Positions 24,300-36,714 are shown, counted from the first letter of the stretch. The stretch: 64,000 nucleotides of DNA from Brienomyrus brachyistius (GCF_023856365.1 NC_064534.1:11614536-11678535), one strand, 5' to 3'. Notes: generated from the sequence alone by a model not told the origin. Numbers and translations: made by a program.

Positions 24300-24790
24300 T
24301 AGAGCAAACTTTCATGTATTGTGTGGCAGGTTTTCTGTGGCTCTTTATCACACAGCCTCCCACATGCTTGTCATTGTCATATCTCACAGGGTGGGGCTGA
24401 CCAATTACCGACAATTAGTACCTTCACCCGAGCCACTCCTTTTATAATCCCCTCTGCCCTCGGACTCAGTGTGAGGTATTATTTGCTTTCTCATGAGTCT
24501 ACCTGAGCAGTTAAGCCTTGTCCTACGCCGGCACCGATTTCAGTTCCGGGTCAGGGTCCAGTTCCAGTTTCTGTTCCAGTTCTGGTTCCTACCTGCCTTC
24601 CCTGCTCCTGCATTTCCTCATCCCTGCCTCCTTCGGACTGATCTCCCCGACTTTCGACCTTGCTGGACCCATGACCGTGAATTCCAGTTCTGCTTGCCCG
24701 ATCCTTTTAATGAAACCCTGCATCTCCAATTTCGGGGTCTCCAATTTCCTGTCCCCACCAGACCTGACAGTTATCTAATAAGCTGCCTAA
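24300..24790 (+). mobile_element. Possible LTR-retrotransposon LTR fragment
   Basis: The segment has a higher GC content and a pyrimidine-rich texture unlike its flanks. Words such as gagccactccttttataatc and cggactcagtgtgaggtatt recall fish Gypsy-type LTRs around the TATA box and transcription start. A run of tandem-like ttccagttc/gttccgg words follows. No internal gag-pol sequence, primer-binding site or second LTR is seen. The 122- and 86-codon frames across it are not supported as genes. Confidence 0.3.
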
Positions 24791-25696
24791 TTTTATTAGG
24801 GCAAAATTTAGATTTTTATCATCAATTTGATAGCAAATTGTTGCTATACAAATCAGTGTAAAAACGTAGTAGATTTACTGAAGTTTGGTAAAGCTGATCG
24901 GATACTTAAATATTATCATACACTAACAATCACATTTGTATGAGGAAAGTTATAAATGTGGATGAAATTCAACTCTGGTCTAGACAAGGATTGTTATAAA
25001 AATGACATGCTTTATTGCAGTCGTCTTTAATCAAGCAGTACAATTTTTTAGACTAAAATAGTATTATTATTTATTCTTCGAATTAATATGTCATAACACT
25101 GAGATTTCAGTGTTAAGTAGGGGGGGGGGGGGGCGGTCTCTAGCTTTTCGAGTTTAGGTGCAGGATGGGAAGATCGAAATGGGCCATTGATTTAAAAGGT
25201 TCACACCAGGGGGCACTTTCCCCTACATGCGTGTTCTGTTCTTTCTCAAGCAGCATTCACTTATGGACGCTTTTATGATCGTGTTTTAGTTTTTAATGAA
25301 CAATGATTCACGTGCATATAGTTTGACTGCAACCTCACTGGACTTATGTACTGCGCTTTCGCCAATAACTATGAAAGTTTACCTTAGCATTTCCTAGTAT
25401 CCAGTATATTCACTATTATTCTATGCAAGTACAGATGTGCGTCACTTTATCCTATCTAATAGGACGCTAGGCGACTTGCAGCGACCCGATGCTGTCATTT
25501 CTGCTACAGGCACTGGCTTCATCACAGTTCCTGCTTCTCCTTTTTTTTTTGTAGTGGAAATCAAGAAATTGACGGATGTGGATTTTTTATTAATATAAAC
25601 TGAAATATATCATCCAAATCTCATGCTCAGTAAAGATTTAGGAGTTTTTAGGGTGGTAGAATAACAATTTAGAGACTGAATCATCAACAACAAGAC
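24791..25696. other. Unique AT-rich DNA with a G14 run
   Basis: A G14 homopolymer lies at 25120-25133 and a T10-like run near 25540. No gene or repeat family is recognised. Confidence 0.55.
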
Positions 25697-25697
25697 C

Positions 25698-25746
<49 letters not shown>
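25697..25746. repeat. (AAT)n microsatellite
   Basis: About 16 perfect AAT units. The poly-leucine frame on the minus strand is an artefact. Confidence 0.97.
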
Positions 25747-25747
<1 letters not shown>

Positions 25748-27500
25748 CGATGTTGATGGATTAAGGAGCCCCATGCTTCCTAGGACAGGCTCCAGGGCCC
25801 CTGGAAAATACGGAATGGAAAATAAAATGCTGTTCACACATGGAAATCTTCATTCACTGTGCTTTATTATGCCTTTTGATATTCAGTTTTACAACATTTG
25901 CCACAACACAACAAACAAAGTTATCTCTTTGAGAACAGAGGCCTAAGGTAATAGATATGTGATAGTTAAATATATTAAACTCTCCTCATCTTGGGCATAT
26001 TTCCCTAAAGTTACTGGATAAAAAAACGTCCCACCACCATAGAAGCCATTCTATGTGGAAAACAAACAGCTAGGTAGTAAATTAATTACAATTTGGCAAT
26101 AGCTAATGGGTACGGGCGCCTGCGAAAATAAATATATTTATATAAAATATATAACATAAATTGTTTATGTTATGGTGGCTGGCATGAAAAACACACTGTG
26201 GCGTTTCTAGACGTCTGACTAAGGGAGCGTGACCTGTAGGTGATGCTGTTGGGGTCACCGCCTTCAGTGTGGAAGAGCAGCGTTTCAGCTTTGCCACAGG
26301 CTGACGCAGTACAGTGGCTACATTAGTGTCAGAAGCAAGAAACGCAGCTACATTTGACATCCCTCCAGGTGGGAAGCAAGACCGTTAGCGTGCTGTACTT
26401 GTATATGCACATTGTTTCTTTCAGCTGTTGTAGGTAAGCTAAAGCATTGTCTTTATGTGCCAGTTAAGGGAAGGTGTAGAACCACGAGAATTCTCACAAG
26501 GGATCCTCGGTGCCTAGGTGATATGATGAGGTTTATAAAACGATAGTCCAAATCTTTCCATGTGCAGGCTCCAACAGAGTTACTAAAACTCATTGGATAG
26601 CTTTTTATAGCTGGTTTAAGGCAATAGAAATGTAGCTAGCTTGCTAAGAATGAAGCCGCTTTATTTAAATGACTTTAATTCAACCACCGAGCTAGCTAAC
26701 TATGCTATGTAACACTAAGATAGTTAGGCAGTAGGCTAAAATCTAAATTTAATCCAACCCACTTATATTTAACCGATTATCGTTAATGTGCACAGCCCGA
26801 CCATTTATATGCTAAGGTAGAATAACAGCTAGTTTTGAATATTAATGGACCTCCTGTTGTTCAACAGAAGAACCATTAATATGTAGCCCCAACCTGGGCA
26901 ATGTGCAGTAGCTATTTTGAATCAGTATGCCCACCTCATCGTGTTGGATAATAATTGTTTAGATTAGTGTTACATCAGGTTGGTGGTTGCATAGGGCCTT
27001 AAAGGGAATTTGGCCTGAGATTAAAAAACCTTATTCTTTCAATAAGTGATATGGGATCTTTAAGGGTCATGGTACCTTGGTGTAATATGTCATCTAAAGT
27101 GTGGGACCCTTTGCAGCACAGTGCCCCCTCCCTGCATGTGAGCACGGATATTTTAATTGCTCCTCAGGGATAAATCTTTTCTGTTGATCTACCAGCACCC
27201 TTTCCAGCAGCATCTTAACTCCTTATACAAGGTCCTGGTAGTTCTGTGCCATAGCACTTTTATCTCTGCAGGGTTGAAAACTGGACCACACATGTTTTCA
27301 TGTGGGTTAAATCCCATTAAAATGTGTCATAAATGTGAATTGGTGGCTCTACCATGTTTATAACCTCTCTGAAAGTCACAAAATATTCTGACAATTCAAG
27401 AAGGGTCAACAGGCGTGGACGGGAAGTTCGGGAACTTTCCCAGAGGGTCGATCCTTTGAGGGCCAGTCTTTCTTCCTCTGCCATTATGTATCCTATGCGT
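25747..27500. other. Unique non-coding DNA
   Basis: No gene is recognised. About 27.0-27.36 kb has a texture suggestive of an old interspersed repeat, but I could not place it in a family. The 85-codon minus-strand frame near 26.1-26.36 kb has no known relatives. Confidence 0.45.
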
Positions 27501-27737
27501 CAGGCGTGCCCAACCCATTGGTCGATCTCGACGATTTTCCAAGTTGATTGCAGAAGATGATTAATAGATAACACTGTACTTCACTGGTGGCCAACCAGTT
27601 GATCGCAATGGGGATATATCGCGATCAACCAGTTGGCCATCAATGAAATACTGTAGTATCCAATAATTAGCTCCTACAATCGATCTGTAAAACATTGGTG
27701 GAAAAATATTCCAATGGGACTCAACACCCCGCCCCAG
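27501..27737. mobile_element. Decayed foldback element, possibly hAT-related MITE
   Basis: The two halves are imperfect inverted copies. The strongest pairing is ggccaaccagttgatcgc (27592-27609) against its near-complement before 27645. Weaker pairing extends outward to cccattgg on both sides (left near 27534, right complement near 27712). The left end reads caggcgtgcccaaccc, similar to hAT-type termini that begin CAG. No target duplication could be assigned. It has no coding capacity. Confidence 0.45.
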
Positions 27738-27884
27738 GTCATTGGCAAAATATTTTTTTTGTGGGGAGGGGGCAGAGTCAATGGCTGCTTTTTGTTGCCA
27801 GTCCACCTCTGAGGGTCAACCTTGACTTGTGTTCTGTATGTCACAGAAAAAGTAGCTGGCCTCATTATCCAGGAGGTACAAAAA

Positions 27885-28022
27885 GTGCGTGAATGTGTGT
27901 GCCCTGAGATGGAATGACCTCCAGACCAGGATGTTTTGCCTTTTTTCCAGTGCTGTGTAGGATAAGCTCCAGGCCCCATGACTGTGTACTGGGTACGCAG
28001 TTGTAAGTTGCATGGATTGATG
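27885..28022 (+). mobile_element. SINE 3' fragment, plus strand
   Basis: The words gtgtgtgccctgagatgg, taggataagctccaggcccc and catggattgatg follow the order of the GGAT-tailed SINE 3' half, with diverged sequence between. It is 5'-truncated. Confidence 0.5.
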
Positions 28023-28705
28023 TAATGGCAGTTCGATTCTTTTTTTCTATGCTCTTCTGATGTTTATTCCATAATAAATCTAATGATTATTAATTTTGTA
28101 GTTTTGTTACATTTATCAGTATTACGCTTAAAAATAGACGGTTCTCTGCTATATTAATTTTTAATACAAAGTATATTAAGTGAATATGCTTGTTTTGGAT
28201 AAATCATTCCTAAATTATGATTCTGATCATTTCGTTCGAATTTCAGCTTTTTTTTATCACCACTAGTTAAAGTTACCATAGCTGAGGATATGCTGATTTA
28301 AATGTTTTGATCAACTTGGACTGACCAGTGCATTGGTTTAACATCACAGACACCATGTCAGTTATCACTTCAGCTTCCATTCCACAGAGCGAATTAAAAA
28401 AAAAAAAAACAGCGATGACCATTTACTGAGTGGAACCTTGAGGTTCACAAATCGCAGTGGCTATGATTTCCACCGCGCTTTCAACCTGAGGCAATAAAAC
28501 AGAATGGGAACACAGAGGGAATGGAGAACCTACATAAACATATTGCCTGCAGCTTATTGCCAATGACCTATTTTTTCATCTATTTCTTCCTGTGGCTGAA
28601 TGAATGGGCTGCCTCACAACAATGATGTAATGACCAGACTGAGGTGTGGAATCGGGACTGCAAACGTGCTGCTCTGACTGACAAATTTGTATCATAAAAA
28701 CACTG

Positions 28706-28707
<2 letters not shown>
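28023..28707. other. Unique AT-rich non-coding DNA
   Basis: Contains an A-run at about 28395-28409. No repeat family or gene is recognised. Confidence 0.5.
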
Positions 28708-28757
<50 letters not shown>

Positions 28758-28795
28758 TACACACATATGTGTGTGTGTGTGTGAGTGTGCGTGTG
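28708..28795. repeat. Compound (AT)n(AC)n(GT)n microsatellite
   Basis: An AT array passes into an AC array, which meets a GT array at catatg. The AC and GT parts are therefore inverted and can pair as a hairpin centred near 28767. Confidence 0.96.
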
Positions 28796-28827
28796 ACTAT
28801 TTCTTCAAAGTAATGTCTGCACTACAC

Positions 28828-28990
28828 CATCCATCTTCCAACTGCTTATCCTGGACAGGATTGCAAGGGATTATGGGATACCAGTTCATCGCAGGGCGCA
28901 TACACACACACTTACACATAATACAGCAATTTAGAGATACCAATTAGCCGCATGCCGGTGAACTGTGGGAGGAAACTGGAATATTTGAAG
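28828..28990 (-). mobile_element. SINE/LINE-type 3' fragment, minus strand
   Basis: The words ccatcttccaactgctta, tcatcgcagggcgcatacac and gtgggaggaaactgga correspond in reverse to the 3' half of the GGAT-tailed repeats. The promoter head is absent. Confidence 0.55.
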
Positions 28991-29109
28991 AAAATATGTG
29001 CAACATGAGATACATGTATCCACAAGATACATTTACAGCCCCCAACCCTGAAGGTGTAAGACATCCCACCATTACTACCCACTGAGCCTGTGCACCATCC
29101 CCATTCAGT

Positions 29110-29458
29110 AAATGTCCATCCATCCTTTTCCTGTAATTGCTTATCCTGTTCAGGGTTGTGGGGTCTGGACCCTATAGATACAAGGAAGGGAACAATCCAG
29201 GATGGAGCATCAACCCCTTACAGGGCACACTGACACGCAATCACTAACACATGTACACGGATGGGCAATAGGTAGCGCCAACTAACCTCAGCATATTCTG
29301 GGACTGTGGTGGGGAACCAGAGTACTGAGAGGAGGCCCCATGACGACACGGTGGAGAACATTCAAGCTCCACACACATGGAGCCAAGGTGGGGAGTCATA
29401 TCCTGGTGCCAGACATGAGAGGCAACAGTGCTAACCAGTGCACCACGGTGCGACTCCC
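29110..29458 (-). mobile_element. tRNA-derived GGAT-tailed SINE, nearly full length, minus strand
   Basis: Read on the minus strand it has the A-box region (reverse of gtgctaaccagtgcaccac), the conserved tgtgtggagcttgaatgtt block, the acatgctgaggtta-type block and the ggataagc 3' end. The B-box region is eroded. It lies within 120 bp of the preceding fragment and in the same orientation. Confidence 0.8.
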
Positions 29459-30110
29459 TTAATCAAAGCCACCAATAGCCTTTTAAATAAAGTATTTCGT
29501 CAAAAACAAACATGAAGCTGAAAGCTTGAGTGTGGCTGTCTATTTGTTCTAAATCCAGATGTAATTGTAGCTTTGAATCTCCGCCACCCTTCCCATAGAT
29601 GTAGCGAAAAGGAGAACCATGACAGTTGTCTCCAGCAATTGCAGGGCTGCGTCCTGTCATCTGGGATTTTATCCACTCAAAGATGCTGTAGTCTAATTTC
29701 TTTCACGATGACACTTCGCCTTCTACCTGTACATTTGCCAAAGTACAAAAAAAATAACATAAATATGGCAGGAATCTAATATCAGTGGCTACACTGTAAC
29801 CAAGCACTTGGCAAACAAACACAGCAAACAAATGGCAAACTTCGAAATAGAATCTGAGGGATTTTTGTGTTATGAATGGTATTTTTACTGCATTATAAAT
29901 AGAGTGTTACAGTGTCAACAGCGGGAATGCTTAGTGGTATTTACTATATAACTTTATGTTACTATGCATCAGTAAAGTGCAAATAAAATGAATGAATGAA
30001 AAATGTTTATATACAGAGAAAATGTGCATCCTGTCCAGACTATTCAATGCCATGTGCTCTTGGCTTCCTAAATGAAGATCCGGGTTCACCGACACCAAGT
30101 GGTTATTGAA
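29459..30110. other. Unique non-coding DNA
   Basis: No gene or repeat is recognised. Confidence 0.5.
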
Positions 30111-30111
30111 G

Positions 30112-30154
30112 ATGATTGGATGGAAGGATGGATGGATGGATGGATGGATGGATA
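30112..30154 (+). repeat. (GGAT)n array, probably a SINE tail
   Basis: About nine GGAT-type units. The preceding 25-30 bases weakly resemble a SINE end, but the body is not recognisable. Confidence 0.85.
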
Positions 30155-31177
30155 AGCCAGTGCTAGCCTCAGGTACAACGGTAAAAAGGTCCTTATAGCG
30201 AGGAGTACATGCATTTAAACATCTCATATTACTGCTAGACTGTTTCTATTAACATCAAACTTGCATATAGCTGATACCCACGAAAGGTCGGAGGTGCTGA
30301 AATGATAAGATCAAGGAGCAAACTTGTATCTCTAGTAGCTGCAGAACAAACTAGATTCCGAGGGCCATCTACCTCCCAGTAAGTCCCAGAATCTGTAAAC
30401 CTTTCTTTGGAACCTTAAACGTAAGGTGGCATAGATTTCAACAGATGACCCATGTAACTTTTGTGTTATTTTCAATTCATATCATCCTGAAATAGAATGA
30501 GATGAAACAATGGGAAAATAAATGTTTGGAGGAGAAGCACTTTTGTACACAACTGTGCCCTGGTATTGAATGGAGCAGGGAAATATTAGGCCAAATATAA
30601 TCAGCTAAGTTCTTAGTGCAAAGAAAGTGGGACACTTGGTCTCTGATGCATAGCCCTTTGCTTCCAGCCAGTGCATTCATGGGCTCTTTTTCACCAGTAA
30701 CTGGCAGGTGTGTGCATAACAGGACAAGGAAAGATGTACCATATTATCCATAACCTGCATACCAATTATTTTTATAGCAAATTAGTGCAGCCGGCTCAGA
30801 GCTACTTTTTTTAACTGTTGCTCCTTCAGTTTCATACTGTATTAGGTTGTCTTATTTTTTCCATTTTATGAGTTGGAATGCCGGCTGCACGTGCGAAAAT
30901 AATTCTGAAACTAAGCTGTACTTAGATGTGGAGATGGGCGGTGAGTAGTTTGTTTAGTTACACTGTGCAAAAAACAAATTAAGAATTTATTAAGGCAGAC
31001 TTTTAATCTGCTTTTTTGTACAATACAAGTGCACAACGCAATGCGATAAATATACACCACATGCAATAAATATTTGCCAAAATGGAAAGTACCAGAGGCC
31101 TGCTATAAATCTTAAAACGAATATCAGAACCTTAAGTGTTAAATATTTTCCAAATACTCATTTATAATTGGATCATA
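30155..31177. other. Unique non-coding DNA
   Basis: Nothing recognisable on either strand. Confidence 0.5.
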
Positions 31178-31413
31178 GAGAACCAGGGGTATACGGAGGC
31201 AGAGGGGACACTGGTTGGGATGCCCGGTCCATTACAGGGCATATTGTGTGTAATACAGAACTATCAGTTCACCTAGCTGCATGTTTTTATACTGTGGATG
31301 TACAAGGACAAAGGGCGGAAACGTGCAAACTCCACTCACATGGATATGGGGTCAGGTTTCCAAATCCCAGCCCTGGAGGTGTAAAGCTTACCCACAGAGC
31401 CGTCATGGCACCC
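31178..31413 (-). mobile_element. Diverged tRNA-derived SINE, minus strand
   Basis: The words acgtgcaaactccactcaca, cagccctggaggtgtaaagc and ccgtcatggcaccc match, in reverse, the head and central region of the GGAT-tailed SINE. The ORF frames of 75 and 82 codons in it are not genes. The 3' tail is lost. Confidence 0.65.
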
Positions 31414-31559
31414 TAAATTCTGAACATTCATTTCATAATCAGATTATAATATCAGAGGCAGTACAAACCACTTTGTCATCTGTGCATTTACCTCTGAGTG
31501 GGGAATAACTGAATTGTCTAAGGTCATTGCCTGTCATGGTGGGCCTCGCCGAATTCTCT
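31414..31559. other. Unique non-coding DNA
   Basis: Short spacer with nothing recognisable. Confidence 0.5.
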
Positions 31560-31960
31560 ATTAAACATGCTTAACATTTTTTTTTCCTCTCTTTTTTCAT
31601 TTTTCTTTGAGAAAAGCGTGACAAAGAATTATAAATCATATGAGCTTCCAAGCCAGTAAAAATAATATTGGCAAGGTGTCTGGGGCTGTCTTATTGAGGA
31701 ACAAAATACACTTGAGAAATTTGCAGGAAGATACCACAAGTGACATGAGCAATTTCAGAAAAAAAAGTACTTCATCATAATTTCAATCCAAATAGAATTG
31801 AATGAAAGCCCTCAAGGATCGCCGCTGTGTCACCTTGAAAAGACAGACACTATCTGTTAAATGGCTGCGCTCTATGTTATAAATATACAAACAATAATAA
31901 TAAAACGTTTGACCATTCATGGTACGTGAGTTGCAATGCTTTGAAAGACTTACATAACAG
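31560..31960. promoter_or_regulatory. Candidate conserved non-coding element
   Basis: A repeat-free stretch with several TAAT-core words and a composition unlike the adjacent SINE or microsatellites. No open frame is supported. The call rests on texture only, and alignment to another fish genome is needed to confirm it. Confidence 0.25.
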
Positions 31961-33682
31961 TACTTATTTAAACAAAAGTAGTCGGGGCAGCATTAACGTT
32001 ATCATTTATTTTATAGGCCAATTTAAATACTTTTAAGTAAGTAAAGTTCAAACGATCTTAAACGACATTTTAAATTGTAGTGATTTTAATTCGAGTGAAA
32101 TAATAAAGAGTAAACTGTATTTATATTTTTATTCAGAAACGGAAAAGATTATATGAACAGTTTATATAGATAGACTGCTGTAGTGCATCTAATTTTGACG
32201 TGTGATGAACATCAGATGTCAGAAGCAAAAGTGAATCCATACAGACATGAAGAGGTGACTATTAATTTCACTTTTATGACATTCTTTAAGTTTTTTGCTT
32301 TGGCTATGAATTAGTAGCGCTGTGGATGGTGTGGCTATTCGAGTTTGGTCACATGGTCATTTTGCCTGATGCATTTTGGGTGAAGCTCTTGGGTAACTGC
32401 TGAAGTATTCTTTGTAATCTTTCAGGACACGTCAAACATTTGATATAAATACTGCCTGGAAGAAATTATCCCTAAACAATTCTGTCAGTGTCCATTGATG
32501 GACATATATTGTGCCATTTTGTCATAATTCCATCACCTTTAGTCCACTGGGATCATGGGGCAACCTTGAAATACCCGTCACCTTAGGATTTGAAGAGATT
32601 ATTTTGAAAATGAGGGTAATTTGTGTCCAGCAAATACTCTTGAAATGTAATTCACTTTGAGTGGGCCTGACGATGCATCTCTTACAGTAAAATGTCTTCG
32701 GAAAATCAGGCTTCCAACCTGGCCCAAAACTGGACAATTAAGTCAACAAACAGTTATCACTAAGATAGCAAAGTTATCTCTTAGACAGCAGGCGTGGCTT
32801 TGGACATTTGGCTGATCTTCTCTTCCTCCCGATCTGTCTGCTATGCCTGGTCTCTGTTCCTCTACCTCTGTATTAGCTGGGGTTTGGCAGATCATCTCTA
32901 CAATGAAGGTTTGGGGACAGTCCCCGATGGATCTTATTGCAGAAAGAACAGCCAAGGATAAGAGCTGATGATGAAACCTACTTTTGTTGCTCTCCGCACA
33001 TTTATTTTTTCATTTATGTATTTTTTTTATACAGTGTACAGAAGGGAAGCTGTTTGAATCAATATGATTTTATTTGTTCCTATGATTTATTTAATTCCTA
33101 TGATATATATGAACATTATTGTGTGGTAAGTTTGTTAAAGAATGCATCTCTACTGATTGAAAGAGTGAGAGAAAATCGCTTGAGATCAATAATTATCACT
33201 TACATTTATGCATTGATTATGCTATTGGCTTTTTTGCTCACAAATCTCTGCAATAGAGAATTATTTAAGATAATTGTTATGCTTACAAAGAACCAAAATA
33301 AATGACCTTCATTTTACATTGATATGAGAATTAAAAATACCTCACAGGTGCATTGGAAGGGGGGGAGGGGTGGAGAGACAATCTTTTACTGCTACAATAT
33401 CTAAAAATATTCATACATATATTTCTGAGGCAACCCATCAGCCTTTTACAATAGATAAATAAATAATTGCTTACAATATACAGAAGAAACTCGTACCAAT
33501 GTACGGCGTTGAAAGCAGACTGGTTCTCTGTGCTGGTTCCCATTGGGGTAAGGAGGCTTGTCAAAGGAATGATGGACTTCTGCTGTCTGTCTCATGTTTT
33601 CTTCATTAGAGCACTAGGGGACGACTTGTCGTGCATAGACAGCAGTCACAGTGACAGCAGCCACAGTGATCACCAACATTCA

Positions 33683-33684
<2 letters not shown>
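31961..33684. other. Unique AT-rich non-coding DNA
   Basis: No repeat family or gene. The 122-codon frame at 32937-33305 is phenylalanine-, tyrosine- and leucine-rich without a recognised domain and is probably chance. Confidence 0.5.

Positions 33685-33738
<54 letters not shown>
33685..33738. repeat. C54 homopolymer
   Basis: Fifty-four uninterrupted C residues, the longest mononucleotide run in the window. The overlapping poly-proline and poly-glycine frames are artefacts. Such a tract can form G-quadruplex or i-motif structures and is also a common place for assembly length errors. Confidence 0.95.
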
Positions 33739-35636
33739 AGTGAAACAGCTATGCGTTCTTCTGAACGGGTGCTGAACTGCCGCACAAATATGGCGTCCAA
33801 ATGAAGGGTTCGGGTAGCAGATTTTGCTAATGGCCAGGAAGAAGAATACAGGGATGCATTTTTAAAAATATGTTAGGAGATTTTATTGTTAGGTTTCTAC
33901 GAACATGGAAACATTAGGTCATCATCCTGGCAGGGGAAAATAAAAAAATGGAAGCGCAATTTTGTATTCTCTCACTGTTTTGCTCTCAAAACACACGTAA
34001 AATAATAACGATAAGTATAACTTCTCAGTCTACCTATGTTGGCAACGCTCCGCTCATCACTTTGTTATAAATATCTCTATAAATCTAACGTATCAAAAGT
34101 GAGGAAGAATGTTAAGGCAAGAAAATGATTTTTTTTTTTAGGTAATAACTTAATCCTATTAATCTCTATGGAAACTAGAGTGCCGATAGCTATATTTCCT
34201 GAATGTACTAAATCTGTTCTCCAGATTTTCCTGTTTTCTTTATTCGGAGGATTCAGGGTGCAGTGGTTGTACTTTATACAGGAGACACCATCCTTATGCT
34301 CCTGATGGCGATGGCCTGTCCTGATATAAGCAGGACTTGTAGCGTATAAACGTATATGAAATAATCATGACATATAGCATGCATGACATAAGCATATGAC
34401 AACATACAAAACATTGTAATCATCAGATATCCAAAAGCCACTATATGTTGAAATGATGTAGGACCACATGACTGACACTTCGTATTCTTGGACTTGTATA
34501 TTTGGTATAATTTTGATTACGTAAAGACATTACTGTCTTGTTCTGACATACCAGCTTCTCCTTTTCATTTTTTTTGTCTGTCTGATCTGTCTGATTTCCC
34601 CCTTCTCTCCTGGTGCTCCAGTTTCTGCACTGTTGAATAAGTGTTGTCCCAAAAAAAAAACCTGAACCAGTACCTTAAATCTTAACGTAACAGAATGACA
34701 CAGAGCTGTCACTGAAGTCACCAGGACAACTACGGAAGCGGCCGTTTGTTTGTGTAGATAAGCCACGTATATTTGGGACTCCACTAATATTCATGTAACA
34801 GGGCCTTTTGAGAGGCCTGTCAGGAAAGATCCGGGTATGATGAGGTACTGGGAGTAACATGTACGTCTTACGATGACAAGAATGGAGAAAGGATGACAGG
34901 CCACAGTCAACACAGATTTCATTATTTGACGATTATTTGCAACTTCAAATTCACAGGAACAAAGGACAGATTACATGTTGTCATTTTTATAAAGAGCTAC
35001 TTGCTAGCTAATTCTTTGATTATCACTATCTAATGCTCTATTTGCAAACAAAAAGCGATCATTAAAAATCGTGAGGAATAGCATTTCCATGACTACAAAA
35101 TGCTGTGACATATGTCCATCTGATACAGTACAAACCTGTTTTTGAAATCAAAGCGTGACTCATGTTTCAAACACATTTTGCAACTTCTGAAACCAGTCGA
35201 TGGTTGAAATGATGGCTGCAATCAGCCAAATGGGACCTGTCTTGTTAACATATCCTCTTACTGCTCTGAACGCTCACCGCACTAAGTAGTTTTAATCTTG
35301 AAATTTGGATTGTATGCATTGACTAGAGGAGCATGTTTGGCTACCCCACTATTAATCCAAAGTCTAGAAGGAAGATTAGAGGTTTTTATTAACCAGCAAT
35401 TCTTATCAATCACATATTCGATTAAAACATGGTTGTTATATACACTGAAATAAATATATAAATATCTAAAAACTATAAATATATTTTCCCATATTACATA
35501 CATGAAATATGTAATATAGGGTCATATATTTATATTTCTAGTCTGACAAAAGTGCTGCTTCTGAACAACTTTTTAAATTAACCTGCATGTCAAATGAAAA
35601 ATATTAACAATATTTTGTTTCGTGTGTAATTTCATA
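33739..35636. other. Unique AT-rich non-coding DNA
   Basis: No gene or repeat family. A 10-bp perfect inverted repeat (atattacata/tatgtaatat) occurs at 35491-35517. Confidence 0.5.
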
Positions 35637-35850
35637 TAGACTCAGTGGGTCGCACCATTGCCTCGCGCCTCTGGTGTCATGTCTAAATAGCTCCGTAATA
35701 AGTGATTGTGCAAGTGGGCGCACTTTCTTTGGACTGACATTCTATCCATATTGTTCCCCTGCGATGTGCCCTCTGCTTCCTGGGATAGTGTTCAGACTCT
35801 CTCAAATCATGTACTGGGATAAGGGGTAGGAATATGAATGGATGGATGGA
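35637..35850 (+). mobile_element. Diverged, internally shortened SINE, plus strand
   Basis: The head is reduced to cagtgggtcgcaccattgcc, and the 3' half keeps cctgcgatgtgccctctgc, cttcctgggatagtgttc and a (GGAT)n end at about 35837-35850. The central block found in fuller copies is missing. Confidence 0.65.
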
Positions 35851-36059
35851 TTAAACATATGATCTACAGGTAGTTGTTATTTGGCCCCTGAAAAGTACAA
35901 AACAAAAAACTATGGAAACTACATAAAGGGGCAGAATCAAGCAGAATCCAGAGCTGAATTCATAGTGTTGTAATTCGTGTCAAAACACGCAGTTCCTTTA
36001 CAGTCTGATATTTTGAAAGCAATTACTGGAAGTTATTATTTTGGTCTAAACAAGACAGT
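35851..36059. other. Unique non-coding DNA
   Basis: Nothing recognisable. Confidence 0.5.
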
Positions 36060-36330
36060 TGAAGTTCGGAGATGCCTCTCCGGAATTGTCTAGAGGAGGA
36101 TGACAAAATGTGCGCGGTTCAGCTTCTACGCAGCCAGACGGAGGGAGGATGACAGAACCCGGAGCATATCAGGGGTTTGACGAAGTTTCACCCAGAACAA
36201 AGTTAGACGGGGTCTGCGTAATGCAGCCGGTCGCCGTCTGGAGAAATGCGAGCAGAAACGCGTCCTTGTCTTCAGACAAAGGCAGTCACTCTGAGACTGC
36301 TGATTAGCGGAAACACCCCAGCGGACGGGA
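36060..36330. promoter_or_regulatory. CpG-rich block
   Basis: About 20 CpGs in 270 bp within CpG-poor surroundings. The 65- and 79-codon frames on opposite strands have no known relatives. A promoter, unmethylated enhancer or exon are all possible. Confidence 0.35.
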
Positions 36331-36714
36331 AGTCGAAAACAAAATGATGGGCTGTTATCAGACAAGTGTTTCCATTTTGTTTGACACCTGCCCTGGCATC
36401 CAAGAGTAGGCGCATGATTTGAATGCGCAGAAAGTCACACAGTGAGGAATAAAAAGAAGGGAAAGGGTGTAAATCGCTGGATTTGACATACAGCGATAAG
36501 CACCGTTAACATGAAGCTTTGCCCATTGGGGACCTCCATCGGTCTCAACTGTCACTCCATCGTGTTTGACCCAGCAGTGCATTCATACTTCTTGTTATCT
36601 GTTAATGTTACTTTATTACCGTTTTTCAACAGTGTAGTTTTATTACGCCATTTTGTTTCTAGTACACATGGCGACTGTCCTCTTAGCTCCAGTAACCATT
36701 ACTTTGCATTCCCG

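Noticed and set aside
24493..24861. 122-codon frame rich in Phe, Pro and Arg
   Set aside because: It is the translation of a pyrimidine-rich, LTR-like segment with repeated ttccag words.
27000..27360. Known interspersed repeat
   Set aside because: The texture feels repetitive, but no family or defined end could be recalled with enough certainty.
33467..33800. Frames with poly-proline or poly-glycine
   Set aside because: They only read through the C54 homopolymer.
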